From the NCBI GenBank assembly GCA_036388855.1, contig DASVRA010000003.1:1-63941 (forward strand): 63,941 bases of DNA, read 5' to 3'. This DNA comes from DASVRA01 sp036388855. Its GTDB lineage: Bacteria > Pseudomonadota > Alphaproteobacteria > Caulobacterales > Caulobacteraceae. The notes under the pieces are model-generated. The model was not told the DNA's origin. It did not search any database and was given only the letters and a program-made list of their open reading frames with translations. Below, in pieces: positions 49,108 to 57,647 of the stretch (position 1 is its first letter; each line of letters starts with the position of its first letter). The position numbers were made by a program, and so were the translations under genes.

Positions 49108-51840
49108 ATGCTCGACAAGACCTTCGACCCCAAGGCCGTGGAGGCGCGGTTGTACGCCCGTTGGGAGGCCTCCGGCGCCTTCGCCCCGCGCGCGGAGGGC
49201 GAGCCCTACTGCATCGTCATCCCGCCGCCGAACGTGACCGGCTCGCTGCACATCGGCCACGCGCTGAACAACACCCTGCAGGACATCCTCACCCGCTTCC
49301 AGCGCATGCGCGGCAGGGCGGCGCTGTGGCTGCCCGGCACCGACCACGCCGGTATCGCCACCCAGATGGTGGTCGAGCGCCAGCTCGCCGCATCGGGCGC
49401 CAACATGAACCGGCGCGAAATGGGCCGCGAGGCCTTTGTCGAAAAGGTCTGGGAATGGAAGGCCGAGAGCGGCGGGACCATCGTGCGCCAGCTCCGGCGC
49501 CTGGGCGCCTCCTGCGACTGGAGCCGAGAGCGGTTCACGCTGGACGAGGGCCTGTCAGCGGCGGTGCGGAAGGTGTTCGTGAGCCTCTACAAGCAGGACC
49601 TGATTTACCGCGACAAGCGGTTGGTGAACTGGGACCCCCACTTCCAGACCGCCATCTCAGACCTCGAAGTCGAGCAGCGCGAGGTCGACGGCCACTACTG
49701 GCACTTCGCTTACCCGTTGGCCGACGGCTCGAGCGAGATCGTGGTCGCCACCACCCGCCCCGAAACCATGCTCGGCGATACCGCCGTTGCCGTGCATCCC
49801 GACGATGAACGCTACACGGCGCTCGTGGGCCGGATGATCGCCCACCCGATCACCGGCCGCTCCATCCCCATCGTCGCTGACGAGTACGCCGACCCGGAGA
49901 AGGGTTCCGGCGCGGTGAAGATCACCCCCGCCCACGATTTCAACGACTTCCAAGTCGGCAAGCGGCACAGCTTGCCGATGATAAATGTGCTGGATGGGGC
50001 GGCGCGGATCGCGCAACCCGGCCAAGCCTTCACGAGCACGGCTCGAACTTCAGTGAGCGGGCGCTCAGAATTCACTGCGTCATACGGCGGCGCTGTCCAT
50101 ATCCCAGAGAATTTGATCGGGATGGACCGCTTCGAGGCGCGCAAGGCGATCGTGGCGGAGATGGAGCAGCTGGGCCTGTTGCGCGGGATCGAGAACACCC
50201 GCCACGTCGTCCCTCACGGCGACCGCTCGGGCGTGGTGATCGAGCCTTTTCTGACCGACCAGTGGTACGTCGACGCCGCCACCCTCGCCAAACCTGCCAT
50301 TGCCGCGGTGGAGCAGGGCCGAACGGTCTTTGAACCGAGGAACTGGGAGAAGACCTACTTCGAGTGGATGCGGAACATCGAGCCCTGGTGCGTCTCGCGC
50401 CAGCTCTGGTGGGGCCACCGCATCCCGGCTTGGTACGCCGCCGACGGCGAAATCTTCGTCGAGGACAGCGAGGAGGCGGCGCGCGCCGCCGCCCGCGCCC
50501 ACTTCGGCCGCGACGTCGAGCTGCGCCAGGACGAGGACGTCCTCGACACCTGGTTCTCCTCCGCCCTCTGGCCCTTCTCCACCCTCGGCTGGCCGGAGGA
50601 CACCGAGGATCTCCGCCGTTTCTACCCCACCACCGACCTCGTCACCGGCTTCGACATCATCTTCTTCTGGGTGGCCCGGATGATGATGATGGGCATTCAC
50701 TTCATGGGCGAGCTCCCCTTCCGCCGCGTGGTCATCAACGGGCTGGTGCGCGACGAGAAGGGACAGAAGATGTCCAAGTCCAAGGGCAACGTCATCGACC
50801 CCTTGGATATCGTCGACGACCTCGGCGCCGACCCGCTGCGCTTCACCATGGCCATCCTGTCGGGCACGCGCGAGATCAAGCTGTCGCGCCAGCGCATCGA
50901 GGGCTACCGCAACTTCGGCACCAAGCTGTGGAACGCCGCCCGCTTCAGCCAGATGAACGGCTGCGTGCGCGCCCCAGGCTTCGACCCCGGCTCGGCGCAA
51001 CTCACCCTGAACCGCTGGATCCGCGGCGAAACCGTCAAGACCACCGCCGAAGTCACCCGCGCCCTCGAAGCCGCCCACTTCGCCGAAGCCGCCCAGGCGC
51101 TCTACCGCTTCGTCTGGAACGTGTTCTGCGACTGGCACCTGGAGCTGGCCAAGCCGGTGCTCAACGGCGCCGATGAAGCCGCCAAGGCCGAGACCCGCGC
51201 GATGACCGCCTGGGTCCTCGACCAGTGCCTGAAGCTGCTCCACCCCGTCACCCCCTTCATCACCGAGGAGCTGTGGGAGCGCCTGGGCGAGCAGGGTCCG
51301 GCGCGCGAGGGGATGCTGATCACCTCCGACTGGCCCGACCTTCCGGAAGGCTGGATCGACGCCGTGGCCGAGGCCGAGATCGGCCTGGTGATCGGCGCCG
51401 TCAGCGAGGGCCGCTCGGTCCGCTCGGAGCTGAACGTCCCACCCTCGGCCAAGCCCATCCTCTACGTCGCCGAAGCCGGCCCCGAGCAACGCCGCGCCCT
51501 GGAAGCCAACGCCGACGTGATCGCCGCCACCCTGCGCGTTGGCGGCCTCGCGTTCGAACCCGCGCCACATGGCGCGGTGCCGTATGTCGTCGACGGCGCC
51601 TCGCTCGCCCTACCGGTCGCTGAATTCATCGACCTCGCCGCCGAGCGGGCCCGCCTGAGCAAGGAAGTCTCCGCGCTCGACGGGGAAATCGCCCGCGCCT
51701 CGGGCAAGCTCGCCAACCCATCCTATGTCGCCAAGGCCCCCGACGCCGTGGTCGAGGAAACCCGCGCCAAGCTCGTCGAAGCGCAGGCCGCCAAGGCCAA
51801 ACTCCAGGCGGCGCTCCAGCGTCTCGAGGCGGCGGCCTGA
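49108..51840 (+). CDS. valS: Valyl-tRNA synthetase
   Basis: This 910-residue class I synthetase charges tRNA-Val and edits threonyl-tRNA-Val. The HIGH motif is PPPNVTGSLHIGHALNN near residue 48, the KMSKS motif is KGQKMSKSKGNVIDP near residue 554, and the C-terminal coiled coil ends the protein (ERARLSKEVSALDGEIARAS). Between MINVLDG and NLIGMDRFEARKAIV in the editing domain, residues about 296-330 form an extra segment (ARIAQPGQAFTSTARTSVSG and following) that I do not expect in ValRS, and its codons (TCA, ACT, CGA, GAA) differ from the neighbourhood. The enzyme should still be active since the frame is intact. Confidence 0.96.
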   Translation: MLDKTFDPKAVEARLYARWEASGAFAPRAEGEPYCIVIPPPNVTGSLHIGHALNNTLQDILTRFQRMRGRAALWLPGTDHAGIATQMVVERQLAASGANMNRREMGREAFVEKVWEWKAESGGTIVRQLRRLGASCDWSRERFTLDEGLSAAVRKVFVSLYKQDLIYRDKRLVNWDPHFQTAISDLEVEQREVDGHYWHFAYPLADGSSEIVVATTRPETMLGDTAVAVHPDDERYTALVGRMIAHPITGRSIPIVADEYADPEKGSGAVKITPAHDFNDFQVGKRHSLPMINVLDGAARIAQPGQAFTSTARTSVSGRSEFTASYGGAVHIPENLIGMDRFEARKAIVAEMEQLGLLRGIENTRHVVPHGDRSGVVIEPFLTDQWYVDAATLAKPAIAAVEQGRTVFEPRNWEKTYFEWMRNIEPWCVSRQLWWGHRIPAWYAADGEIFVEDSEEAARAAARAHFGRDVELRQDEDVLDTWFSSALWPFSTLGWPEDTEDLRRFYPTTDLVTGFDIIFFWVARMMMMGIHFMGELPFRRVVINGLVRDEKGQKMSKSKGNVIDPLDIVDDLGADPLRFTMAILSGTREIKLSRQRIEGYRNFGTKLWNAARFSQMNGCVRAPGFDPGSAQLTLNRWIRGETVKTTAEVTRALEAAHFAEAAQALYRFVWNVFCDWHLELAKPVLNGADEAAKAETRAMTAWVLDQCLKLLHPVTPFITEELWERLGEQGPAREGMLITSDWPDLPEGWIDAVAEAEIGLVIGAVSEGRSVRSELNVPPSAKPILYVAEAGPEQRRALEANADVIAATLRVGGLAFEPAPHGAVPYVVDGASLALPVAEFIDLAAERARLSKEVSALDGEIARASGKLANPSYVAKAPDAVVEETRAKLVEAQAAKAKLQAALQRLEAAA

Positions 51841-51861
51841 CGCCGGGTACGGAGGGCGCAG

Positions 51862-52245
51862 ATGGAAATCGGGATCGAGCGGCTGACCGTCCTGGTGCTC
51901 CTACTCACCGGCCTGTCGCACCTGTTGCAGCCGAAGGCGTGGGTCCGGTTCTTCATCGCCATCCGCGAGCGCGGCGAAGCGGCCGGCCTGCTGAACGCTT
52001 ACGTCCACGCGCCGCTGGGCCTGCTGATCGTGGCCTTCCACAACGTCTGGACGTGGCCGGAGGCGGTGTTCACCCTGATCGGCTGGTCGCTGACGCTGAA
52101 GGGGGCCATCTACTTCTGCTGGCCGCAACTGGCGCTTCGAAGCCTGGCCGACCTGTCGGAGGCGAAAGCCTGGAGGTTCCGCCTGGCCGGCGCCGTTGCC
52201 GTGACCGGTTCGATGGGTCTCGCCTGGATCGCTCTGACCGACTGA
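51862..52245 (+). CDS. Small multi-span membrane protein of unknown function
   Basis: This 127-residue protein has four hydrophobic segments at about residues 6-22, 46-64, 68-88 and 105-124, consistent with a four-helix inner-membrane protein. A conserved-looking loop WVRFFIAIRERGEAAGLLNA lies after the first helix. No family motif is recognised. It starts 21 bases after valS on the same strand and could be cotranscribed. It is convergent with the GH1-RmlD fusion gene, whose end is 4 bases away. Confidence 0.7.
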   Translation: MEIGIERLTVLVLLLTGLSHLLQPKAWVRFFIAIRERGEAAGLLNAYVHAPLGLLIVAFHNVWTWPEAVFTLIGWSLTLKGAIYFCWPQLALRSLADLSEAKAWRFRLAGAVAVTGSMGLAWIALTD

Positions 52246-52249
52246 GACC

Positions 52250-54493
52250 TCAGGCGACGCAGCCCACCCGCGTGTCGCCCGCCTCGCGCCGCCGCTCCAG
52301 GTCGGCTTCGGCGGCGCTGACGCCTTCGCTGACGGCCTGGGCGTACCGGGCCAGCGCCTGACCGAAGCCCGGCATGATCCGGCCGCGTTCGGTCCCGAGC
52401 GCGGCGTACGCCGGCCGGGGCGCCGCGAAGCCCAGGCCCTCTCCGGCCACTCCTCGCACCAGCCGCGTCGGCAGCTCCAGCGCGCGCGCGACTTCGCGGG
52501 CGAACTCCGCCCAGGTCATCGGATCGTGGTTCGACAGGTGCCAGACGCCCTGCGACTGATCGACCACCAGGTCCAGCACCGCCTGCACCAGGTCGGGCAC
52601 GTAGGTCGGCGTGACGGTCTGGTCGGCGGCCGCCTTGAACGCCCTCCCTGCGCGCAGCTGGCGCACCACGGCGGCGGCGAAGTTGTAGGGATCGTCGGGG
52701 GAGAAGAAGGCGGCGGTGCGTACGATAAGCGCGCGCGCGCCGCTCTCCGCCACCAGGCGCTCCATCTCGGCCTTGGAGCGGCCGTAGACGTTCATCGGGT
52801 TGGGCGCATCGCTCTCGACGTAGGGGCGCTCCGCCCGCCCGTCGAACACCAAATCGGACGAGAAGGCGGTGTAGTGGGTCCCGGCCTCGGCGCAGGCCCG
52901 CGCCAAGTTCACCGCGCCCGTGGCGTTGGCGGCGATGCAGTCGTCCGGATCGGCCTCGGCCTCGTCCACCCGCACCCAGCCGGCGGCGTTGATCACCGCC
53001 CACGGTTCGTATTGCTCGAGCGTGCGCGCGATCGATGCCGCATCGTCCAGCGCCAGCTGCTCGCGCCGCGTCAGCACGAAGCTCAGGCCCCGCCATTCGC
53101 AGTTGCGGGCCAACGCCTGCCCGAGCGTCCCCGTGGCGCCAACGATCAGGATCGGCCGGCCCGCGCCTGCGGGCGGTTCCCAGTGGCGGCGGGCAGGCAG
53201 GATTTCGGCCGTGCGCATCACGGGCTGGAACTCCAAACGTACGTCGCGGCGCCACCACCCCGGCGACTGCAGTGCCGGGTGCGGTTCGCCGCCCGCCCCC
53301 AGCACCTTGATCATCTCGGTGACCGCCGTGGGGCGAGGCTCCCCGCCGCGCAGGTCGAACGCGCCCACTTCGTAGTGCCCGTCCAGCCGCGTCAGCAAGC
53401 TGTTCCAGTCGTAGGAGCCGAGCAGCGCCCAGGGCGTCACCGCGCGCACGTCAATGCAGCGCGCGCGCAGCGACTGGCAGCTCCTCCAGGCGTCCCAAAT
53501 CCAGCGCATCTGCTCTTCGCGGGTGCAGCCGTTGTGGCTTTCGGTCACCGCCATCGGCAGGCCGTAGCGCTCCCACGTTTGCTCCAGCAGGCCCGCGAGC
53601 CCGATCGGTCCCGGGTTCAGCACCCGCACCGCCTCCACGTCGGCGTAGCGGACGTGCTCGTTGCCGCCGACGCGGTGCTCCGGATAGCGCTCGACGCGGT
53701 GGTCGAGGAACCGCTCGCTGGTCAGATAGTGGTTCACGCCCAGCACGTCAGGCGGGCAGGGGGCCTCGTTCAGCCGCTTGATCCGCTCCGTCAGCCCAAA
53801 GCGCTTCAGCCGCGGCCAGAAGCGGTGCTCGCGGTTCACCCGCCCGGTCAGCAGGTCCCAGGTGAGCCAGCGGCGGATGTTCTCGTGCGCCGCCTGGTCG
53901 GCCAACGGCGGAGTCGAGTGGGTCTGGCCGAGGTCCTCGGTCTGCACCAGCCGCGCGTTCGCGTTGACGGCCCTAATCTCGCGCATGGCGGCCATGACGC
54001 CTTCGACCTGGTTCAGGAACGCCGTCCAGAAGCTGCGCTCGTCGTGCGCATGCGGGTACCAGTGGCCGTAGAGCGTCGAGAACCGGGCGGTGGTCAGCGG
54101 CTCGTTGACCGGAGTCCAGTCCTCCACCCACGGATACCGCTCCGCGGCGGCGCGGGCGTAGGCCGCGAACAGCTCGACGAAGTTGTCGGAGACCAAGCTG
54201 GTGTAGCGGGGGCCGGAGCCGTGGTGCAGCAGGCCGGCGATTGGCGCCATGCCCAGGCGCCTGATCTCCTCCAGCCGCTCATCGGTCCAGCGCCAGTCGT
54301 GCTGGTCAGGCGCGTCCGGCGCCGCGCGCTCCCAGATTAGAGGATAACGCAGGCGGCGAATCCCCAGTTGCGCGAACTTCTCCAGGTCTTCGATGCGGTG
54401 CTGGTGCCCCGACAGAAGGTTCTGGTCGATGTAGTGGTCGCCGACCCGGTTGACGGTGCACTCGTGACCGCCCCAAAGCTCTAGTTCCGGCAC
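52250..54493 (-). CDS. GH1-like glycosidase fused to an RmlD-like NAD(P)-dependent reductase
   Basis: This 747-residue two-domain protein has no signal peptide. Residues about 1-375 form a family 1 glycoside hydrolase-like barrel. The acid/base Glu lies in DWTPVNEPLTTARFS near residue 132 and the nucleophile Glu in PMAVTESHNGCT near residue 317, so both catalytic residues are kept. After a linker, residues about 444-735 are an RmlD/dTDP-4-dehydrorhamnose reductase-like domain with Rossmann loop LIVGATGTLGQAL, FSSDLVFDG, and the YGRSK of the YxxxK motif near residue 576. A glycosidase joined to a nucleotide-sugar reductase is unusual; the activity, if any, of each half is unknown. It is 103 bases downstream of a second GH1 gene. 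Confidence 0.8.
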   Translation of the reverse strand: MPELELWGGHECTVNRVGDHYIDQNLLSGHQHRIEDLEKFAQLGIRRLRYPLIWERAAPDAPDQHDWRWTDERLEEIRRLGMAPIAGLLHHGSGPRYTSLVSDNFVELFAAYARAAAERYPWVEDWTPVNEPLTTARFSTLYGHWYPHAHDERSFWTAFLNQVEGVMAAMREIRAVNANARLVQTEDLGQTHSTPPLADQAAHENIRRWLTWDLLTGRVNREHRFWPRLKRFGLTERIKRLNEAPCPPDVLGVNHYLTSERFLDHRVERYPEHRVGGNEHVRYADVEAVRVLNPGPIGLAGLLEQTWERYGLPMAVTESHNGCTREEQMRWIWDAWRSCQSLRARCIDVRAVTPWALLGSYDWNSLLTRLDGHYEVGAFDLRGGEPRPTAVTEMIKVLGAGGEPHPALQSPGWWRRDVRLEFQPVMRTAEILPARRHWEPPAGAGRPILIVGATGTLGQALARNCEWRGLSFVLTRREQLALDDAASIARTLEQYEPWAVINAAGWVRVDEAEADPDDCIAANATGAVNLARACAEAGTHYTAFSSDLVFDGRAERPYVESDAPNPMNVYGRSKAEMERLVAESGARALIVRTAAFFSPDDPYNFAAAVVRQLRAGRAFKAAADQTVTPTYVPDLVQAVLDLVVDQSQGVWHLSNHDPMTWAEFAREVARALELPTRLVRGVAGEGLGFAAPRPAYAALGTERGRIMPGFGQALARYAQAVSEGVSAAEADLERRREAGDTRVGCVA

Positions 54494-54596
54494 GCGGGAG
54501 TCCTTTCAGCCCGCGCCCCTAACGGCTGATGCCTCGCAATAGTTCAGCTCGTTAACATTTCTCTAGAAAGGGGCTGCTCGCTGCTGCGCCGCGATT

Positions 54597-55901
54597 TCAA
54601 GCACTGGCGTCCTGCACCTCGGGCTGAGGCGAGGCGCGGTGGCTGCGATCGTCGGCCTCCGCCTCCTGCCGGCGAGAGTGGCGGCCGCCGTATTCGCTGG
54701 GCGGGATCAGCGGCAGCTGCAGGCACTGGCTCGACAGCGGCAGCACGTCGCGCCAGTCCTTGATGATCTGCCGGTAGCACTTGCCCACCGAGCGGATGTT
54801 GCGGTCCAGGTCGTACAGCCCCAGCGGATTGACCCGCCCATTCTGCTCGCGCAGCGCCGTGTCCCAGTCCACCTGGTCGATCAGCGAATACCAGGTGAAG
54901 CCCAGGATCGGCACCCCGTCGTTCCTTACCCGCAGCACGTTGGCCCACTGCTTCCACAGCCAGTTGACCGCCTCGTCCCCGCGCGGCCCTTCTGACAGGT
55001 TGGTCTCGGTATGCATCACCGGCAGGTGGTAGCGCTGGTAGTACTGCCGCGTGATCTCCGAGTAGCCAAATATCTCCCCCGACGCCCGGCTGGAGCCGTC
55101 GGCCGCCACCCGGTGCTCGTTGGTCATGTAGTAGTCGTTGCCCATCACGCAGTGTGACTTCAGCCTGGTTTCCAGGAAGAAGTGGTACTCCTCCCGGGTC
55201 ATGCCGTTGTCCATCAGGTATTCGTACATCTCCGACTCGACCCGGCGGCCGTAGTTCAGGTCGAGGGAGAGGAAACGCGCGGCGTTGAGGATTTCCGCCG
55301 GCTTGATCGCCGCGGGGTTCTCGGCGTGGAAGTATTCCGAGGACTCGCTCTGGATGAAGACGGCGTCCGGCCGCACCTCCAGGATAGCCTTCATCGCCAG
55401 AACGTTCGCCTTGACCAGGTACTTGAGCGCGTTGACGAAGCCGCGATCGGTCTTCAGCTGCTCGTTCCACCAGCCATAGCGGGCCGAGAAGCTGGCGGTG
55501 ATGAACATCTCGTTGACCGGCGTGTAGAGCTGCACCCAGGGATAACGCAGGGCGAAGTCGCGCGCGTACTGTTCGAACAGGTGCGGGAAGTCCGGGTTCT
55601 GGAAATCGCCGATCCAGTCGGGCGCGCCGAAGTGGCAGAGGTCCACGATGGCGTTCAGGTCCCGCCGCCGCAGGTCGTTCATGGTGAGGTCGGCGAACTC
55701 CCAGTCGTAGCGGCCCGGCCCCAGCCACACCGTATGGATCGGCGGACCGAAGCGGAGGAAGCGGATGCCCATCTCCTCCACCAGGTCGAAATCGGTCTTC
55801 CAGTATTTGTAGAAGCCGCCCACCTCGAGCTGGTCCACCCGCACCGTCCCGCCCTTGATCTTCGGGTTGGAGTTCTCGATGCCGGTCGCGAACATGAACA
55901 T
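54597..55901 (-). CDS. GH1-like glycoside hydrolase
   Basis: This 434-residue cytoplasmic protein has a clan GH-A/GH1-like barrel. The acid/base Glu is in YTPVNEMFITASFS near residue 129 and the nucleophile Glu in VMHTETNLSEG near residue 297. Other barrel elements are MGIRFLRFGPPIHTVWLGPG and FTWYSLIDQVDWDTALR. The last 40 residues are charged, rich in Arg, Gln and Glu, and look like an unstructured tail. The start at 55901 has GGGGAG about 10 bases upstream. It is related to the GH1 half of the neighbouring fusion and lies just upstream of it on the same strand. Substrate is unknown. Confidence 0.83.
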   Translation of the reverse strand: MFMFATGIENSNPKIKGGTVRVDQLEVGGFYKYWKTDFDLVEEMGIRFLRFGPPIHTVWLGPGRYDWEFADLTMNDLRRRDLNAIVDLCHFGAPDWIGDFQNPDFPHLFEQYARDFALRYPWVQLYTPVNEMFITASFSARYGWWNEQLKTDRGFVNALKYLVKANVLAMKAILEVRPDAVFIQSESSEYFHAENPAAIKPAEILNAARFLSLDLNYGRRVESEMYEYLMDNGMTREEYHFFLETRLKSHCVMGNDYYMTNEHRVAADGSSRASGEIFGYSEITRQYYQRYHLPVMHTETNLSEGPRGDEAVNWLWKQWANVLRVRNDGVPILGFTWYSLIDQVDWDTALREQNGRVNPLGLYDLDRNIRSVGKCYRQIIKDWRDVLPLSSQCLQLPLIPPSEYGGRHSRRQEAEADDRSHRASPQPEVQDASA

Positions 55902-56110
55902 GAGGCGCGCTCTCCCCGCTGGTGTCAGGGCCGCGCGCCCGGCGCGGCGGTTCATGTCAAACGACGCGAATAGGGTTTTGTTCGGGCGCGCGAGTCAGCG
56001 CAAGGGCGCGGGCGCGCCGATCTCGCGGGCGGACCCGCGACCGCACGCAAACAGTTCTTCCCAACGCGGCCCCGGTTTGATGAATGGGACCCGAAGCAGG
56101 GAGGCTTAAG

Positions 56111-57634
56111 ATGAGCGACACGAGGCTAGGATCCGATCGGCGCAGCGTGCTGAAGGCGGGGGCGGCGAGCGCGGCTTGGCTCGCCGGCGGCGGAGCGGCC
56201 CTGGCGGCCGAAGAGTTGCCCCGCGTGCGCGAGGCGATCGCCGCCGGCCACGCCGCCTCGCTGAAGCGGTTGCGCGACTGGATCGCCCTGCCGACCATCG
56301 CCGCCGAGGGACGTAACGTCCGCGAGGGCGCGCAGTACATGGCCCAGCTCGCGCGCGAGGCCGGCTTCCAGCACGTCGAGATCGTCCCCACCAGCGGCGT
56401 CCCCGGCGTGTTCGCGACGCTCGACGCCGGCGCGCCCAAGACGCTCGGCCTCTACTTCATGTACGACGTGAAGCAGTTCGACCCGAAGGAGTGGTCCGCC
56501 CCGCCGCTGGAAAGCCGGCTGGTCGACCGGCCAGGCTTCGGCAAGGTGCTGATCGGCCGCGGCGCCACCAACCAGAAGGGGCCGGAGGCCACCTTCCTCG
56601 CCGCCCTGCATGCGATCCGCGCCGCCGGGCGCAAGCTGCCGGTCAACCTGGTGCTGGTTGCGGAAGGCGAGGAGGAGATCGGCTCGCCCCACTTCGCCGA
56701 GGTCGTGCGCAGGCCCGATGTGATGGCGGCGCTGAAGACGTGCGTCGGCATCATGATGCCCGCGCACGGCCAGGGCCCGACCGGCGGCGTGGAGATCACC
56801 CTCGGGGCCAAGGGCATGATCGAGCTGGAGCTGGTCTCCAGCGGCAAGGCCTGGGGGCGCGGTCCGACCAAGGATGTCCACTCCAGCCTCAAGGCCGCCG
56901 TCGACAGTCCGGTCTGGCGCCTCGTCCAGGCGCTGCAAACCCTGGTCTCGGCGGATGGTAACCGCATCACCGTGGACAACTGGTACGAGAACGTGCGGCC
57001 GCTCACCGCCCACCAGAAGGCGCTGATCGCCGCCAACGTGCGCGAGAACCCGGAAGCCGAGACCATGCGCGACCTGCACGTCTCGCACTGGATCGACGAC
57101 CTGCCCTACCAGCAGGCGATGGAGCGGCTGGCCTCCCAGCCGACGATCAACATTGAGGGGCTGGTCGCCGGCTACACCGGCCCCGGCGGCAAGACTATCC
57201 TGCCCTCGCGTGCGGTGGCCAAGCTCGACTGCCGTCTGGTGCCCAACCAGACCCGGGCCGAGGCCGTCGCCAAGCTGAAGCGCTACCTGGCCAAGAAGGG
57301 CTTCGCCGACATCGAGGTCAACGTCAGCGGCGGCTACGACCCCACCGAAACAGACGAGAACAGCGGCATCATCAAGGCCGAGGTCGCGACCTACACCGCG
57401 CTGGGGCGCCCGCCGACCATGATCCCCCGCCTGGCCGGTTCATGGCCGGGGTACCTGTTCACTGGCGCCCCCCTGAACCTCCCCGCCGGCCACTTCGGCA
57501 TGGGCTACGGCACCGGCGCGCACGCCCCCGACGAGCTGATGCTGGTCGAGAGCACCAACCGCGCCCTGTTTGGCATGGACGAGGCGGCCCTGGCCTACGT
57601 ACGCTTCCTGCACCGGGTCGCAGACATCGCCTGA
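56111..57634 (+). CDS. Tat-exported M20-like protein with altered metal site
   Basis: This 507-residue protein has a twin-arginine signal (DRRSVLKAGAASAAWLAG) at residues 9-26, so it is exported folded. The rest is M20/CPG2-like. However, the HxD zinc motif reads LYFMYDVKQFDP, with Met in place of His, and the bridging-Asp motif reads GRGATNQKGPEA, with Asn in place of Asp. The Glu pair EGEEEIGSPHF near residue 194, and the C-terminal His in TGAHAPDELM near residue 472, are kept. The protein may bind one metal, work in a different way or be a pseudoenzyme. The start at 56111 gives the Tat signal. It is divergent from the GH1 genes. Confidence 0.8.
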   Translation: MSDTRLGSDRRSVLKAGAASAAWLAGGGAALAAEELPRVREAIAAGHAASLKRLRDWIALPTIAAEGRNVREGAQYMAQLAREAGFQHVEIVPTSGVPGVFATLDAGAPKTLGLYFMYDVKQFDPKEWSAPPLESRLVDRPGFGKVLIGRGATNQKGPEATFLAALHAIRAAGRKLPVNLVLVAEGEEEIGSPHFAEVVRRPDVMAALKTCVGIMMPAHGQGPTGGVEITLGAKGMIELELVSSGKAWGRGPTKDVHSSLKAAVDSPVWRLVQALQTLVSADGNRITVDNWYENVRPLTAHQKALIAANVRENPEAETMRDLHVSHWIDDLPYQQAMERLASQPTINIEGLVAGYTGPGGKTILPSRAVAKLDCRLVPNQTRAEAVAKLKRYLAKKGFADIEVNVSGGYDPTETDENSGIIKAEVATYTALGRPPTMIPRLAGSWPGYLFTGAPLNLPAGHFGMGYGTGAHAPDELMLVESTNRALFGMDEAALAYVRFLHRVADIA

Positions 57635-57647
57635 GCAGGGGAGGGGG

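Noticed and set aside
50080..51570. Open frame of 496 codons antisense to valS
   Set aside because: It is a mirror of valS with no domain; the real coding strand is clear from class I synthetase motifs.
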